A stretch of 64,000 bases of DNA from JACCZR01 sp035296565 (GTDB lineage: Bacteria > Actinomycetota > Thermoleophilia > Solirubrobacterales > Thermoleophilaceae): contig DATHAQ010000010.1 of NCBI GenBank assembly GCA_035296565.1, positions 1-64,000 of the forward strand, given 5' to 3'. Every line of letters begins with the position of its first letter. Positions within the stretch are counted from its first letter, which is position 1. The notes under the pieces are model-generated. The model was not told the DNA's origin. It did not search any database and worked only from the letters and a program-made list of their open reading frames with translations. Of the stretch, positions 7,338 through 15,919 are shown piece after piece. The translations under genes were made by a program, and so were the position numbers.

Positions 7338-8771
7338 CTACACCAGCCCTCCGCGACGTTGGCGGTCGCGCCGCGCGCCGTCCGATACGACCAGCAGGAG
7401 CGCCAGCAGGACCATGTTGGCGACGATCGAGCTGCCGCCGTAGGAGACGAAGGGGAGGGTGACGCCCGTGAGCGGGATGACCCGCGTCACCCCGCCGACG
7501 ATCACGAACACCTGGAGCGCGAAGACCGTGGTCAGCCCGGCAGCGAGCAGCTTCGAGAAGTCGTCGGGCGCCTGGAGCGCGGTCTTGAAGCCTCGCACCA
7601 CGAACAGGAGGTAGGCGAGCAGCAGGGCCCCCGCGCCGAACAGGCCGATCTCGTTGACGATCACTGCGTAGACCAGGTCGGTGTCGGCGGCCGGCAGCAG
7701 GGTGCCGCCCCCGGGTAGCTCGAGCAGCGCCTGGCCGAAGCCCTGGCCGAACAGGCCCCCGTCGGCCTGGGCGAACACGGACTGGGCGATCTGGTAGCCC
7801 TCGTGATCCACGACGTGCGGTGCCCAGGGGTCGAGCCACACCGTCACGCGCTCTTGGACGTGGTTCACGCTGTTGGCGAAGAAGGTGGCGCCGCCGAGGA
7901 ACATCGTCGCCCCGACGCCCACCAGTGATAGCCGGCCGGTGGCCACGTAGAGCAGCCCCAGGAAGCCGCCGAAGAACATCAGCGAGCTGCCCAGGTCTCG
8001 GATGAAGATCAGCAGGATCATCGCGAGGCCCCACACCAGGAGGAGCGGGCCGAAGTGCTTGAGGGACGGGCGCTCTTGGAGCACGGCGGCGAGCGATGCC
8101 GCGAAGAGCCCCAGCAGCACCGTGACCGCCGCACCCACCCCGAGCACGAACCAGCCGAACAGGACGGCCACGCCGCCGGCGACCCAGGGCAGCCACCACA
8201 CCTGGTTGCGCACGGGCCTGAGCAGCACATCCGCGGTATCGCGGAGGTAGCTGGCCAGGAAGACGATAATCGCCAACTTGGCGAACTCCGCGGGCTGGAA
8301 GGACAGCGGCCCGAGGCCGATCCCCAGGTAGGCGCCGTTGACGCGCTCGCCGATCCCGGGCACCCGCGGGAGCAGGAGCAGGGCGATCCCCGCGGCCGCG
8401 ATCGTGTAGCGGTAGCGCTCCAGCGCGTGGATGTCGCGTAGGAAGAGGACGGTGATCACGAGCAGCGCGAGCCCGAGCACGAACACCGCGGCCTGGCTGC
8501 CGGCCTTGTCGGCGTCGATGCGGTAGGTCATCACGAGGCCGAAGGCCGACAGCAGCGCCGCCAGCGGGAACAGGTAGGGGTCGGCGTCGGGCAGGCGGGC
8601 CCGGATGAACAGGTGCCCGAACACGCACAGGCCCAGGAAGAGGGCGCCGTAGGTGAGCGTCAGGTCGTTGGGGTCGTCGGTGCGGGTGATCAGCACCGCC
8701 AGGAAGCCGGCGCAGACGATGGCGGTGACGGGCACGAGCGCGAACAGCTCGCGCAGGCGCGGCGAGACCAT
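7338..8771 (-). CDS. rodA: SEDS-family peptidoglycan polymerase (FtsW/RodA/SpoVE)
   Basis: 477 residues from the ATG at 8771; a longer reading frame exists but would run into pstP. Polytopic, about ten or more TM helices. SEDS signatures are visible: GPLSFQPAEFAKL, the long extracellular loop with ANSVNHVQERVTVWLDP, and EGYQIAQS, then the C-terminal GGVTRVIPLTGVTLPFVSYGGSS. The family polymerises lipid II into glycan strands and works with a class-B PBP, here the immediately downstream pbpA. RodA and FtsW cannot be told apart reliably from sequence inspection; cluster position favours the RodA-annotated actinobacterial homologue. Confidence 0.92.
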   Translation of the reverse strand: MVSPRLRELFALVPVTAIVCAGFLAVLITRTDDPNDLTLTYGALFLGLCVFGHLFIRARLPDADPYLFPLAALLSAFGLVMTYRIDADKAGSQAAVFVLGLALLVITVLFLRDIHALERYRYTIAAAGIALLLLPRVPGIGERVNGAYLGIGLGPLSFQPAEFAKLAIIVFLASYLRDTADVLLRPVRNQVWWLPWVAGGVAVLFGWFVLGVGAAVTVLLGLFAASLAAVLQERPSLKHFGPLLLVWGLAMILLIFIRDLGSSLMFFGGFLGLLYVATGRLSLVGVGATMFLGGATFFANSVNHVQERVTVWLDPWAPHVVDHEGYQIAQSVFAQADGGLFGQGFGQALLELPGGGTLLPAADTDLVYAVIVNEIGLFGAGALLLAYLLFVVRGFKTALQAPDDFSKLLAAGLTTVFALQVFVIVGGVTRVIPLTGVTLPFVSYGGSSIVANMVLLALLLVVSDGARRDRQRRGGLV

Positions 8772-8775
8772 CGCG

Positions 8776-10044
8776 CTAGCCCGTCCCTTCGATGCGCCCG
8801 CGCTCGAGCTGGCGCATGAGGTCGCTGGCGTCGTCGCGGCCGCGCCACTCGTGGTCGAGCACCCGCTTGCGCCGCTCGGCAGGGATCGCCCGGGCCGGCA
8901 CCCCGCTGGCGTACTCATCGCTGTAGAGGTCGATTCCCAACGGCAGCTCGTAGGGCAGGCCGCGGTACATCGTCACCAGCCCGGCGTCGTCGGTGCCCAG
9001 GAAGTAGACCTGGCGGCTGCCGAGGTAGAGGCCGGCGAGGATCGCGACCACGATCAGCAGCGTCACCAGGCTGCCCACGCCGCGGCGCAGTCGTCCCTCG
9101 CCGCCGCGTCGGCGCCGTGCCGGCACTGCGCTCGTGGTGGTGCGCGGCGGGTCGGGCTCGCGCGCGCGCTTCCCGGGCGCGGAGGAGGGCGGCAAGGTGG
9201 GTGCGTCTGCCGCGGCGGGCGGCAACGTGGGTGCGTCTGCGGCAGCCGCCGCCACGTCGTCGGCGTGCAGCCCGCCCGCGATCGTCTGGCCGGCCGCGGC
9301 ACCGTCCGCCTCGTCGGCACCGTCGGCGTCGTCGGCGAGGCGGAACAGGACGACGGTGATGTTGTCCTTGCCGCCGCTCTGGTTGGCCGAGCGCACGAGC
9401 GCCTCCGCGGTCTCCTGCAGCGAGTCTGCCGAGCGCAGGATGCTGGCCATCTCCTCGTTGGAGATCATGCTGGTCAGCCCGTCCGAGCAGAGCAGGAACA
9501 CGTCCCCCGGGCGGCCGTTGATCGTGTAGGTGTCGACGTCGACGTCGCGCTCGGGGCCGAGCGCGCGCGTGATGATCGACCGCTGCGGGTGGTGCTCGGC
9601 CTCCCCCGGGGCGATCTGGCCGGTGCGCTCGAGCTCGGCCACCAGCGAGTGGTCGCGGGTCAGCTGCTCGAGCTCGCCGTCGCGCAGCAGGTAGCCGCGG
9701 CTGTCGCCGACGTGTCCGAGGCTCACGCCATCGGGGCCGACGAGGGCGGCGGTGAGTGTGGTACCCATGCCGCGGCGGGACTCCTCGGCCTGCGCGAGGT
9801 CGTATATGCGCCGGTTGGCAGACTGCGCGATGTCGCGCAGCCGCGCCTCGGCCTGCTCGGGCGCCTCGTCGGCGCTGTCGAAGGCCTCCACGGCGATCTG
9901 CGAGGCGACCTCGCCGGCCTTCGCGCCGCCCATGCCGTCGGCCACCGCGAAGAAGGGCGGCGCCTCGACGAACGAGTCCTCGTTGGCCGAGCGCTGGCGC
10001 CCCACGTCGGTGAGGGCGGCGCGCTCGATGATGGTCAGAGCCAC
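8776..10044 (-). CDS. pstP: PP2C-family Ser/Thr protein phosphatase PstP
   Basis: 422 residues from GTG 10044, 2 bp after the fhaB stop. N-terminal PP2C domain (residues about 5-240): GRQRSANEDSF, VADGMGG, GDSRGYLL, CSDGLT and GGKDNITVV supply the metal-binding aspartates. A linker contains two near-identical copies of DAPTLPP (an imperfect 30-bp DNA duplication near 9188-9244). One TM helix (VTLLIVVAILAGLYLG) precedes an extracytoplasmic tail of about 120 residues that ends rich in Arg and Glu. It removes phosphates placed by PknB-type kinases, including on the FHA proteins. An in-frame extension upstream of 10044 overlaps fhaB and is not believed. Confidence 0.93.
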   Translation of the reverse strand: MALTIIERAALTDVGRQRSANEDSFVEAPPFFAVADGMGGAKAGEVASQIAVEAFDSADEAPEQAEARLRDIAQSANRRIYDLAQAEESRRGMGTTLTAALVGPDGVSLGHVGDSRGYLLRDGELEQLTRDHSLVAELERTGQIAPGEAEHHPQRSIITRALGPERDVDVDTYTINGRPGDVFLLCSDGLTSMISNEEMASILRSADSLQETAEALVRSANQSGGKDNITVVLFRLADDADGADEADGAAAGQTIAGGLHADDVAAAAADAPTLPPAAADAPTLPPSSAPGKRAREPDPPRTTTSAVPARRRRGGEGRLRRGVGSLVTLLIVVAILAGLYLGSRQVYFLGTDDAGLVTMYRGLPYELPLGIDLYSDEYASGVPARAIPAERRKRVLDHEWRGRDDASDLMRQLERGRIEGTG

Positions 10045-10046
10045 AG

Positions 10047-10541
10047 CTACTCCTGGTAGCGGTACTCGCTGTCGCCGATGCGCACGATGTCCGACATCTT
10101 GAGCCGCTCGGCGGTGCGCAGAGTGCGCCCGTTGAGGTAGGTGCCGTTCGTCGAGCCCATGTCCTCGATCCACATGAAGTCGCCGCGGCTGAAGATGCGC
10201 GCGTGCGCGGATGACGCGAAGGGGTCGTCCACGCGTATGTCGGCGTTGTCCGAGCGGCCCATCGTGGCCCCTTCCCCGATCGGCCAGGACGCACCGGGGT
10301 CGTGGCCCATGGCCGCCACGACCTCCAGGCGCGGCTCCACGGCGTCGCGTAGCTCGGCGCCGCCCTTGTCCTCGCGCACACGGCCACGTCTCGGGTTGGG
10401 CTCGGCCGCCGCCTCGGGAGCATCGGCGGCCTCCTGCGAGCGGCGAAGCTCGCGCAGGCCGCTGCGCGCCACCCAGAGCAGGAACAGGTAGAGCACGGCG
10501 AGGAAGCCGAACTTAAGCGCTACCGCAAGCGGCTCGTCCAC
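10047..10541 (-). CDS. fhaB: membrane-anchored FHA-domain protein (FhaB-like)
   Basis: 164 residues. An N-terminal helix (FGFLAVLYLFLLWVARSGL) anchors it to the membrane. A charged linker contains a conserved-looking acidic/basic patch, and the C-terminal FHA domain (residues about 75-164) keeps GRSDNADI, SSAHARI and GSTNGTYLNG, the phosphothreonine-recognition loops. FHA domains read Thr phosphorylation by PknB-type kinases. FhaB orthologues link the kinases to division and cell-wall assembly. It lies 15 bp after fhaA. Confidence 0.9.
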   Translation of the reverse strand: MDEPLAVALKFGFLAVLYLFLLWVARSGLRELRRSQEAADAPEAAAEPNPRRGRVREDKGGAELRDAVEPRLEVVAAMGHDPGASWPIGEGATMGRSDNADIRVDDPFASSAHARIFSRGDFMWIEDMGSTNGTYLNGRTLRTAERLKMSDIVRIGDSEYRYQE

Positions 10542-10556
10542 GACACCCCTTTCGCC

Positions 10557-11318
10557 CTACTCGACTTCGAACGACAGGTCGATGAGCCCGAACGTCACGC
10601 GGTCCCCCGGCGAGAGCTCGGCGCGCTCCACCCGGCGCCCGTTGACCTTGATCCCGTTCGTCGAGCCCATGTCGGCGACGGTCCAGCTGTCGCCCTCGTG
10701 GCGCAGCTCGGCGTGGTGGCGCGAGACGTTGGGGTCGTCGAGGACCAGGTCGCAGTCGCGGCTGCGGCCCACCACGGCGCGCGCGCCGCGCAGGACCGTG
10801 CGCTTGCCCTCGCCGACGAGCAGGGCCTGGGCCTGGGACGGAGCCGACTCGGGCTCGAGCTGGCGAGAGTCGCCCGCGGGCGTGTAAACCATCGTGTGGC
10901 CGAAGTCCCCCGCCGACGGACCCGCCTGGGCGGGAGCGGCCTCGTCCTCATCGCCCAGCAGCTGGGCCTGGATGCCGAACTCGCCCACGCTCAGGCGCTC
11001 GTCGGTGAGGAACTCGACCATCGGCCGGCTGGTCAGCGCCAGCCCCTCTTGGCGGGAATGCTCGAGCAGGTAGTCCGACAGCTCCTTGCGCAAGGCCGGC
11101 TCGTAGCTCGTGAACTGCTCGCGGTCGGCCGGCGAGAGGAACACGCGGTAGTGGTTGGGCACGTACACGCGCGAGATGGAGACGGTCTGGTTGTCCTCCA
11201 TCTCCTTGGCCAGCTTGCGCGCGAGCTCCACGGGCTGGACGTTGGACTTGAACGCGCGCCCGAAGGCGCCCTCGACGAGGCCGCCGATCTTGTTCTCGAG
11301 GTTGCGGAGCATGCTCAT
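10557..11318 (-). CDS. fhaA: DUF3662 + FHA-domain protein (FhaA-like)
   Basis: 253 residues. Residues 1-120 match the DUF3662 (FhaA N-terminal) domain: MLRNLENKIGGLVEGAF, VQPVELARKLAKEM, VYVPNHYRVFLSP. A linker of about 40 residues leads to the FHA domain (residues about 165-253) with GRSRDCDLVL, SRHHAEL and GSTNGIKVNG. In mycobacteria FhaA binds the phosphorylated pseudokinase MviN and regulates peptidoglycan precursor flipping; that role here is inference. The start lies 10 bp after the stop of the polytopic kinase gene, so all genes from 13209 down to 2980 can be one transcript. Confidence 0.9.
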   Translation of the reverse strand: MSMLRNLENKIGGLVEGAFGRAFKSNVQPVELARKLAKEMEDNQTVSISRVYVPNHYRVFLSPADREQFTSYEPALRKELSDYLLEHSRQEGLALTSRPMVEFLTDERLSVGEFGIQAQLLGDEDEAAPAQAGPSAGDFGHTMVYTPAGDSRQLEPESAPSQAQALLVGEGKRTVLRGARAVVGRSRDCDLVLDDPNVSRHHAELRHEGDSWTVADMGSTNGIKVNGRRVERAELSPGDRVTFGLIDLSFEVE

Positions 11319-11328
11319 CGGAGGGGTC

Positions 11329-13209
11329 TCAGGGTAGCCCTACCGCGCCACCGCCGGGAGCTGGGCGCCGCGCGAGCGCCGTGGCTGTGGCCACGGCCGC
11401 AGCGGCCCCCAAAAGGGTGCCCACCAGCGCCCCGCGAGCGTCGGTCAGACCCCCGCTGGAGGCCATCAGGTCGCCCAAAGCGGCGTGGGCTCCGATCAGG
11501 CCGACGGCCCACAGCGTGGCCGCGGCGAGGTCCAGCCCCGTCGACCTCCCGCGGACCAGAAGCGGCAACACCGCGGCGAAGCCGGCCCACACGAGGGCCG
11601 GGGCGAGTGCGGGCGAGGAGATCAGGGGCCAGACCGCGTCGGAGGCGGCACCGGTGATCGACGATTGCCACAGCGCGAGGCTTCCGGTTCCGTCGGGGGA
11701 GCCGTACAGCAGCGGGTCGCCGATCAGGGCCTCGCCGCCGGCAAGCCACAGGAAGCCTGCGGCGGCCAGGCCGGCGCGGCGCGGCGCGGTGGGTGCCAGG
11801 GCGGCCAGGGCCACGAACGCCGGCGCCAGCGAGGCGGCTCCCAGGAGCGGGGCGAGCACCGGCACCGACCACAGCACCCCGGCACGGGGCAGGAGCAACG
11901 GCACCGGAGCGAGCATGAAGGCGAGCAGGAGCGCGGTCCCTTCACGGTCGGCCTCGGGCGAGACCAGCCAGCCGAGCAGCAGCAGCGCGGAGGTCAGCCA
12001 GCCGACGCGCGGGAGCAGCGCCACCCCAACGGCCACGACGCCCGCGGCGGCCACCGGCGAGAATGGTGGCGTGGGCCCGACCGCACTCAGGGCGGCCAGC
12101 ACCAGCACGCCGGCCAGGAGGCCGGCGCCGACGCGAGCCGCAAGGCGCGCCGTGCGATTGCGCCGGGGCTCCCCGGGCGGGTGGCCGTACCGGGCACGGG
12201 GGTCATCCACGTAGGGCGGCTGGGCGTAGGGCTGCGCCGGCCAGTGCTCCGCGCGCTCGGCCTCGCGCGGAGGCGGAAAGGGGACGAGCCGGCGGGTGGC
12301 CTCGGTCAACCCCACGCGCTCGCGGGTCTCCTCCTCGACCAGGCCGCCGGCGTCGGAGAGCTGGGGCTCGACCTGGGCAAGCTCGGCCGCGAGCTCGCCG
12401 GGCTCGGGGCGAATCTCCGGGTCGGGATCGAGGGCGTCGTCGATCGCCTCGCAGAGGACGACGGGGAGGTCCGGCCGGTGGTGGCCCAGCGGCGCCAGCG
12501 GCCGCCCCAGACGGCGGGCCGTCGCGAGCGGGCCGCCGGCGCGCACCGGGTTGTCTCCGGTCCAGCCCTCGTAGAGGCTGAGCGCCAGCGAGTAGACGTC
12601 GCACGCGGGCGTCGCCCGTGCCCCCTCGGCCTGCTCGGGCGCCATGTAAGCCAGCGTCCCCACGACGTCGCCCGTGCGGGTCAGCGGGTCGCCGCTGGCC
12701 ATGTGGGCCACACCGAAGTCCGCCAGCTTGGCGAAGCCCGCGCCCGCAGCGGGCTCGTCGACCACCATCACGTTGCCCGGCTTGACGTCCCGGTGGATCA
12801 CGCCCCGTGCGTGCGCGTGCGCGAGCGCCTCGCAAAGCGCTACGCCGATGCGGGCCACGTCGCGGTCGGACAGCGCGCGCTCGGACAGCAGCTCGGCCAT
12901 CGTCCGCCCGGGGACGAGCTCGGAGACGATGTAGGCGTCGTGGTCGTCCTCGGCTAGCTCGTAGAGGGCCACGATCCCCGGGTGGTTCAGCCGTGCGGCG
13001 GCGCGCGCCTCGCGCGAGGCGCGTCCTGACTCGACCTCCTCGTCGCGCGCGAGCACCTTGACCGCGACCTCGCGTTGGAGGTGCTCGTCACGGCCGAGCC
13101 AGACCACGCCGAAGCCCCCGGCGCCCAGCCTGCGTAGCAGGCGGTAGCGCCCGAGCACCAGCCGGCCCTCCGGGGCCTCGATGCGCACGGTCTCCTGGGA
13201 ACGGCTCAC
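11329..13209 (-). CDS. Ser/Thr protein kinase fused to a polytopic membrane domain
   Basis: 626 residues from GTG 13209, preceded by a good ribosome site (GGAGG about 6 bp upstream). Kinase domain residues about 20-270: LGAGGFGVVW, HRDVKPGN, ADFGVA, APEQ; activation loop GDPLTRTGDVVGT. After a Pro-rich linker, residues about 335-610 hold some eight or nine hydrophobic helices (for example VGAGLLAGVLVLAALSAV and TALLLAFMLAPVPLLLP) and no recognisable extracellular domain. Most bacterial STPKs have a single TM. The polytopic half could sense membrane state or a lipid; its function is unknown. First gene of the fhaA-ddl operon. Confidence 0.88.
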   Translation of the reverse strand: MSRSQETVRIEAPEGRLVLGRYRLLRRLGAGGFGVVWLGRDEHLQREVAVKVLARDEEVESGRASREARAAARLNHPGIVALYELAEDDHDAYIVSELVPGRTMAELLSERALSDRDVARIGVALCEALAHAHARGVIHRDVKPGNVMVVDEPAAGAGFAKLADFGVAHMASGDPLTRTGDVVGTLAYMAPEQAEGARATPACDVYSLALSLYEGWTGDNPVRAGGPLATARRLGRPLAPLGHHRPDLPVVLCEAIDDALDPDPEIRPEPGELAAELAQVEPQLSDAGGLVEEETRERVGLTEATRRLVPFPPPREAERAEHWPAQPYAQPPYVDDPRARYGHPPGEPRRNRTARLAARVGAGLLAGVLVLAALSAVGPTPPFSPVAAAGVVAVGVALLPRVGWLTSALLLLGWLVSPEADREGTALLLAFMLAPVPLLLPRAGVLWSVPVLAPLLGAASLAPAFVALAALAPTAPRRAGLAAAGFLWLAGGEALIGDPLLYGSPDGTGSLALWQSSITGAASDAVWPLISSPALAPALVWAGFAAVLPLLVRGRSTGLDLAAATLWAVGLIGAHAALGDLMASSGGLTDARGALVGTLLGAAAAVATATALARRPAPGGGAVGLP

Positions 13210-13459
13210 ACCGCCTCCGATTTCGGGCCGGCGGCGGCGCTCCCTGCCCCTGTAGCGAAATGCAAGCGGCGGTGCTCAGGCGGCCAACGCCCGCCCTGCG
13301 CTCCGGCGCTGGGTGATATGACAACCGGGGGGCCAGTCATACTCGTCCCATTAGCGTGGCAGGCATGGCCTTCCGCTAGGAGCACTTCTGTCCTTTACCG
13401 ACGACTCGGACCCGCCCCCGCGCCGGTCTTCCCCCCGCGGACGCCCCTCCGGGCCGGGG
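13210..13459. other. 250-bp divergent intergenic region
   Basis: Separates the start of the minus-strand kinase operon from the plus-strand block at 13460. It must hold promoters for both. The minus-strand ribosome site sits at 13211-13218. No confident -35/-10 pair, repeat or small gene was seen; the composition near 13390-13459 is very C-rich. Confidence 0.4.
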
Positions 13460-14491
13460 GTGGACGCCCAGACCCTTAGAACCCGCCGCACGATCGCGAT
13501 CGTCGGCGCGATCGTGTTCGCGGTGCTGTTCCTCCTGCTGCTGCGCGGCTGCCTGGGGGCCCGCGAGGAGCGAGGCCTCAAGGACTACGTCCGCGATGTT
13601 CGGGCCATCGCCGACCAGTCGGGTTCGCAGTCGGAGGAGATGTTCAACACGCTCTCCGAGCCCGGACGAGGCGTCAGCGACGTCGACCGCGAGAACAGCC
13701 TCAAGGGCCTGCGCGCACAGGCGGACCAGCTGGTCGAACGGGCGCGGAACGACATCGATGCGCCCGACGACCTCAAGGCCTCGCACGACTACCTGATCGA
13801 GACCCTGGAGTTCCGCCGCGACGGGATCGGCAAGGTCGTCGACATCCTGCCTACCGCCCTGTCCGGCCAGGAGCGCCAGCAGGGCGCCCAGCGGCTTGCC
13901 GACCAGATGGCCTTCTTCCTGACCAGCGACGTGATCTTCGCAGCGCGGGTGCGGCCCAACATGGACTCCGTGCTGCGCGACAAGGAGATCATCAACGAGG
14001 TCCAGCTCCCCCAGAGCCGCTTTCTACCCGACCGCGAATGGTTGATTCCCGACGAGGTCTCCAAGCTTCTCAAGGGCGGCAGCAAGGGCGGCGACAGCAA
14101 CGACCGCGCCGATGAGAAGGCCTCGCCCGGGCTGCACGGAAACGGCCTCGGCACGGTGTCCCTCGGCGGCGAGCAGCTGAGCGAGGGCGGCTCGGCGAGC
14201 GTGCGGCTCGGCGAGGACACGGCCTTCTCGGTCCAGGTGAACAACACGGGCGAGAACGACGAAACCGACGTGCCGGTGAAGATCACGATCGGCAAGGGCA
14301 GCGACGCGATCGAGATCGAGGAGAACATCGACGAGATCGCCAAGGGTGAGACGAAGACGGTCGAGGTGCCGCTCAGCGACCAGCCGCCGACCGGCCAGAG
14401 CGTGCCGATCACCGTCGACGTGGGCGCCGTCCCGGGCGAGGACAAGACCGATAACAACAAGCAGTCCTACTCGGCGATCTTCACCCGGTAA
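13460..14491 (+). CDS. membrane-anchored protein with CARDB-like C-terminal domain
   Basis: 343 residues from a GTG. One N-terminal TM (IAIVGAIVFAVLFLLLLRG) ends in a Cys-Leu-Gly and is followed by an extracytoplasmic helical region, residues about 35-215, rich in Asp/Arg/Gln. The last 110 residues (GTVSLGGEQLSEGGSASVR, FSVQVNNTGENDETDVPVKI, a GETKTVEVPLSD strand, DNNKQSYSAIF) have the alternating pattern of a CARDB/Ig-like adhesion fold. An envelope protein of unknown role; it could be a binding or scaffolding component. I do not recognise the helical part. Confidence 0.6.
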   Translation: MDAQTLRTRRTIAIVGAIVFAVLFLLLLRGCLGAREERGLKDYVRDVRAIADQSGSQSEEMFNTLSEPGRGVSDVDRENSLKGLRAQADQLVERARNDIDAPDDLKASHDYLIETLEFRRDGIGKVVDILPTALSGQERQQGAQRLADQMAFFLTSDVIFAARVRPNMDSVLRDKEIINEVQLPQSRFLPDREWLIPDEVSKLLKGGSKGGDSNDRADEKASPGLHGNGLGTVSLGGEQLSEGGSASVRLGEDTAFSVQVNNTGENDETDVPVKITIGKGSDAIEIEENIDEIAKGETKTVEVPLSDQPPTGQSVPITVDVGAVPGEDKTDNNKQSYSAIFTR

Positions 14492-14516
14492 GGGCCCGTG
14501 CGGCCAGTCCAGCGTT

Positions 14517-14522
14517 TAGCCT
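14517..14522 (+). promoter_or_regulatory. candidate -10 box (TAGCCT) before the DUF4446 gene
   Basis: TAGCCT with a 9-bp gap to ATG 14532 and no Shine-Dalgarno between them, so the mRNA would be leaderless or nearly so. Confidence 0.4.
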
Positions 14523-14531
14523 GAGCGGGGC

Positions 14532-15053
14532 ATGGACGAGCTGACGACCACCCAGGGGATCGTTGCCCTGGCGGCGGCCGGTGTCGCCGTCATCGCGCTC
14601 CTGCTCGGAATCGTCCTCGCCACGAAGCTGCGACGGCTGCGCGCCGCACAGCGGGCGGTGCTCGGCGACGGCGAGCAGCGCGACCTCGTCGGCCACGCCG
14701 CTCGCCTGGAGGCCGGCTTCGTCGACCTGCGCGACTGGGTCGAGGAGGCCGCGGCCGGGCTCGAGGCCCGGGTCAGCTCCGCGGAGGGGCGGATCGACGG
14801 CTGCATCGCCCACCGCGCCATGATTCGCTATGACGCCTACGGCGAGATGTCGGGCCAGCAGTCCAGCTCCATCGCGCTGCTCGATGCGCGGCGCTCGGGG
14901 GTGGTCATCTCCTCCATCTCGCACCGCGACCAGGCGCGTGTGTACGTCAAGCAGATACTCGAGGGCGAGTCGGAGATCGAGCTGTCGCCCGAGGAGCAGG
15001 AGGCGATAGACACGGCGCTCGGTGGGGCCAAGGAGGCGCCAGCCCGGGCTTGA
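14532..15053 (+). CDS. DUF4446-family membrane protein
   Basis: 173 residues. An N-terminal TM helix (IVALAAAGVAVIALLLGIVL) is followed by a coiled-coil segment (LRRLRAAQRAVLG...LEARVSSAEGRID). The conserved DUF4446 block follows: RYDAYGEMSGQQSSSIALLD, VVISSISHRDQARVYVKQI, then an acidic helix (ELSPEEQEAI). The function is unknown; the family is widespread in Firmicutes and Actinobacteria. Its TGA overlaps the TTG start of pheA, so the two are translationally coupled. Confidence 0.85.
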   Translation: MDELTTTQGIVALAAAGVAVIALLLGIVLATKLRRLRAAQRAVLGDGEQRDLVGHAARLEAGFVDLRDWVEEAAAGLEARVSSAEGRIDGCIAHRAMIRYDAYGEMSGQQSSSIALLDARRSGVVISSISHRDQARVYVKQILEGESEIELSPEEQEAIDTALGGAKEAPARA

Positions 15054-15916
15054 CCTCCCGGCCGCGAGTCGCCTTCCTGGGGCCCGCGGGCACCTTCACC
15101 GACGAGGCGCTGCGGGCCTCGACGCCGGGCGAGGTGGAGGAGGTCGCGTTCCCGACCGTGCACGAGACGGTCATGGCCGTCCAGCAGTCCGAGGCCGACC
15201 TCGCGGTCGTGCCCATTGAGAACTCGCTGGAGGGCGGCGTGGCCGCGACCCTCGACGCCCTGGCCGGCGAGGCCCGGCGGGTGCGCATCGCCGGCGAGGT
15301 CGTCCACCCGGTGAGCCACTGCCTCGTCTCCGCCGGGCCGCTCGACCTGGGGGCCGTGGAGCGGGTGGTCTCTCACCCGCAGGCCACCGCCCAGTGCGCC
15401 ACCTTCCTGCGCGACCGCCTGCCGGGCGCCGAGCGCGTGGACGTCGGCTCTACGGCCGAGGCCGTGCGCCAGGTGGTTGGCGCCGAGCGGCCCTGGGCCG
15501 CCCTGGCCTCCCACCTGGCGGCCGACTTGTACGGCGCCGAGGTCCTGGCCGTGGGCGTGGAGGACCGGCCCGACAACCGGACGCGCTTCGTGTGGCTGCG
15601 AGCCGAGGAAGCGCCGGCACCCTTCGCCTACGAGGGGCCGCTGAAGACGTCCATCGTGTTCTGGGGCGCCGGCGACGAGTCGCCGGGCTGGTTGGTCCGC
15701 GTCCTCGGGGAGCTCGCGAGCCGCGAGGTGAACCTCACCCGCATCGAGTCGCGCCCTCGGCGCGTTCGCCTGGGCCACTACATGTTCTTCTGCGACCTCG
15801 ACGGCGGCGAGTCCGAACCGCCGGTCGCCGAGGCCCTCGAGGCGGTGGCCGGCCACGTCGAGGCGGTGCGCGTCCTCGGCTCGTATCCGGGGGTTTCGAC
15901 GGTGGGCGACCGCTAA
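15050..15916 (+). CDS. pheA: prephenate dehydratase
   Basis: Converts prephenate to phenylpyruvate in phenylalanine synthesis. 288 residues from TTG 15050. The catalytic domain begins VAFLGPAGTFTDEAL and contains VPIENSLEGGVAATLD and the conserved Thr/Arg catalytic region DNRTRFVWL. The C-terminal ACT domain (residues about 195-280) includes GWLVRVLGELASREVNLTRI with the ESRP motif typical of the Phe-binding allosteric site, here ESRPRRVRLGHYMFFCDL. It is a monofunctional enzyme without chorismate mutase, so feedback inhibition by Phe is likely. Confidence 0.93.
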   Translation: MTSRPRVAFLGPAGTFTDEALRASTPGEVEEVAFPTVHETVMAVQQSEADLAVVPIENSLEGGVAATLDALAGEARRVRIAGEVVHPVSHCLVSAGPLDLGAVERVVSHPQATAQCATFLRDRLPGAERVDVGSTAEAVRQVVGAERPWAALASHLAADLYGAEVLAVGVEDRPDNRTRFVWLRAEEAPAPFAYEGPLKTSIVFWGAGDESPGWLVRVLGELASREVNLTRIESRPRRVRLGHYMFFCDLDGGESEPPVAEALEAVAGHVEAVRVLGSYPGVSTVGDR

Positions 15917-15919
15917 GAT
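15914..15919 (+). promoter_or_regulatory. candidate -10 box (TAAGAT) for the HNH gene
   Basis: TAAGAT overlaps the pheA stop and lies 7 bp before a GTG at 15927, codon 4 of the HNH reading frame. Leaderless initiation at 15927 is therefore possible. Confidence 0.3.

Noticed and set aside
9188..9244. Duplicated 30-bp unit as an insertion or mobile-element scar
   Set aside because: It is an in-frame linker duplication (DAPTLPP twice) in pstP with no target-site features.
10045..10173. N-terminal extension of the PP2C gene
   Set aside because: It lies inside fhaB and lacks similarity to PP2C starts; GTG 10044 fits the family and sits 2 bp after the fhaB stop.
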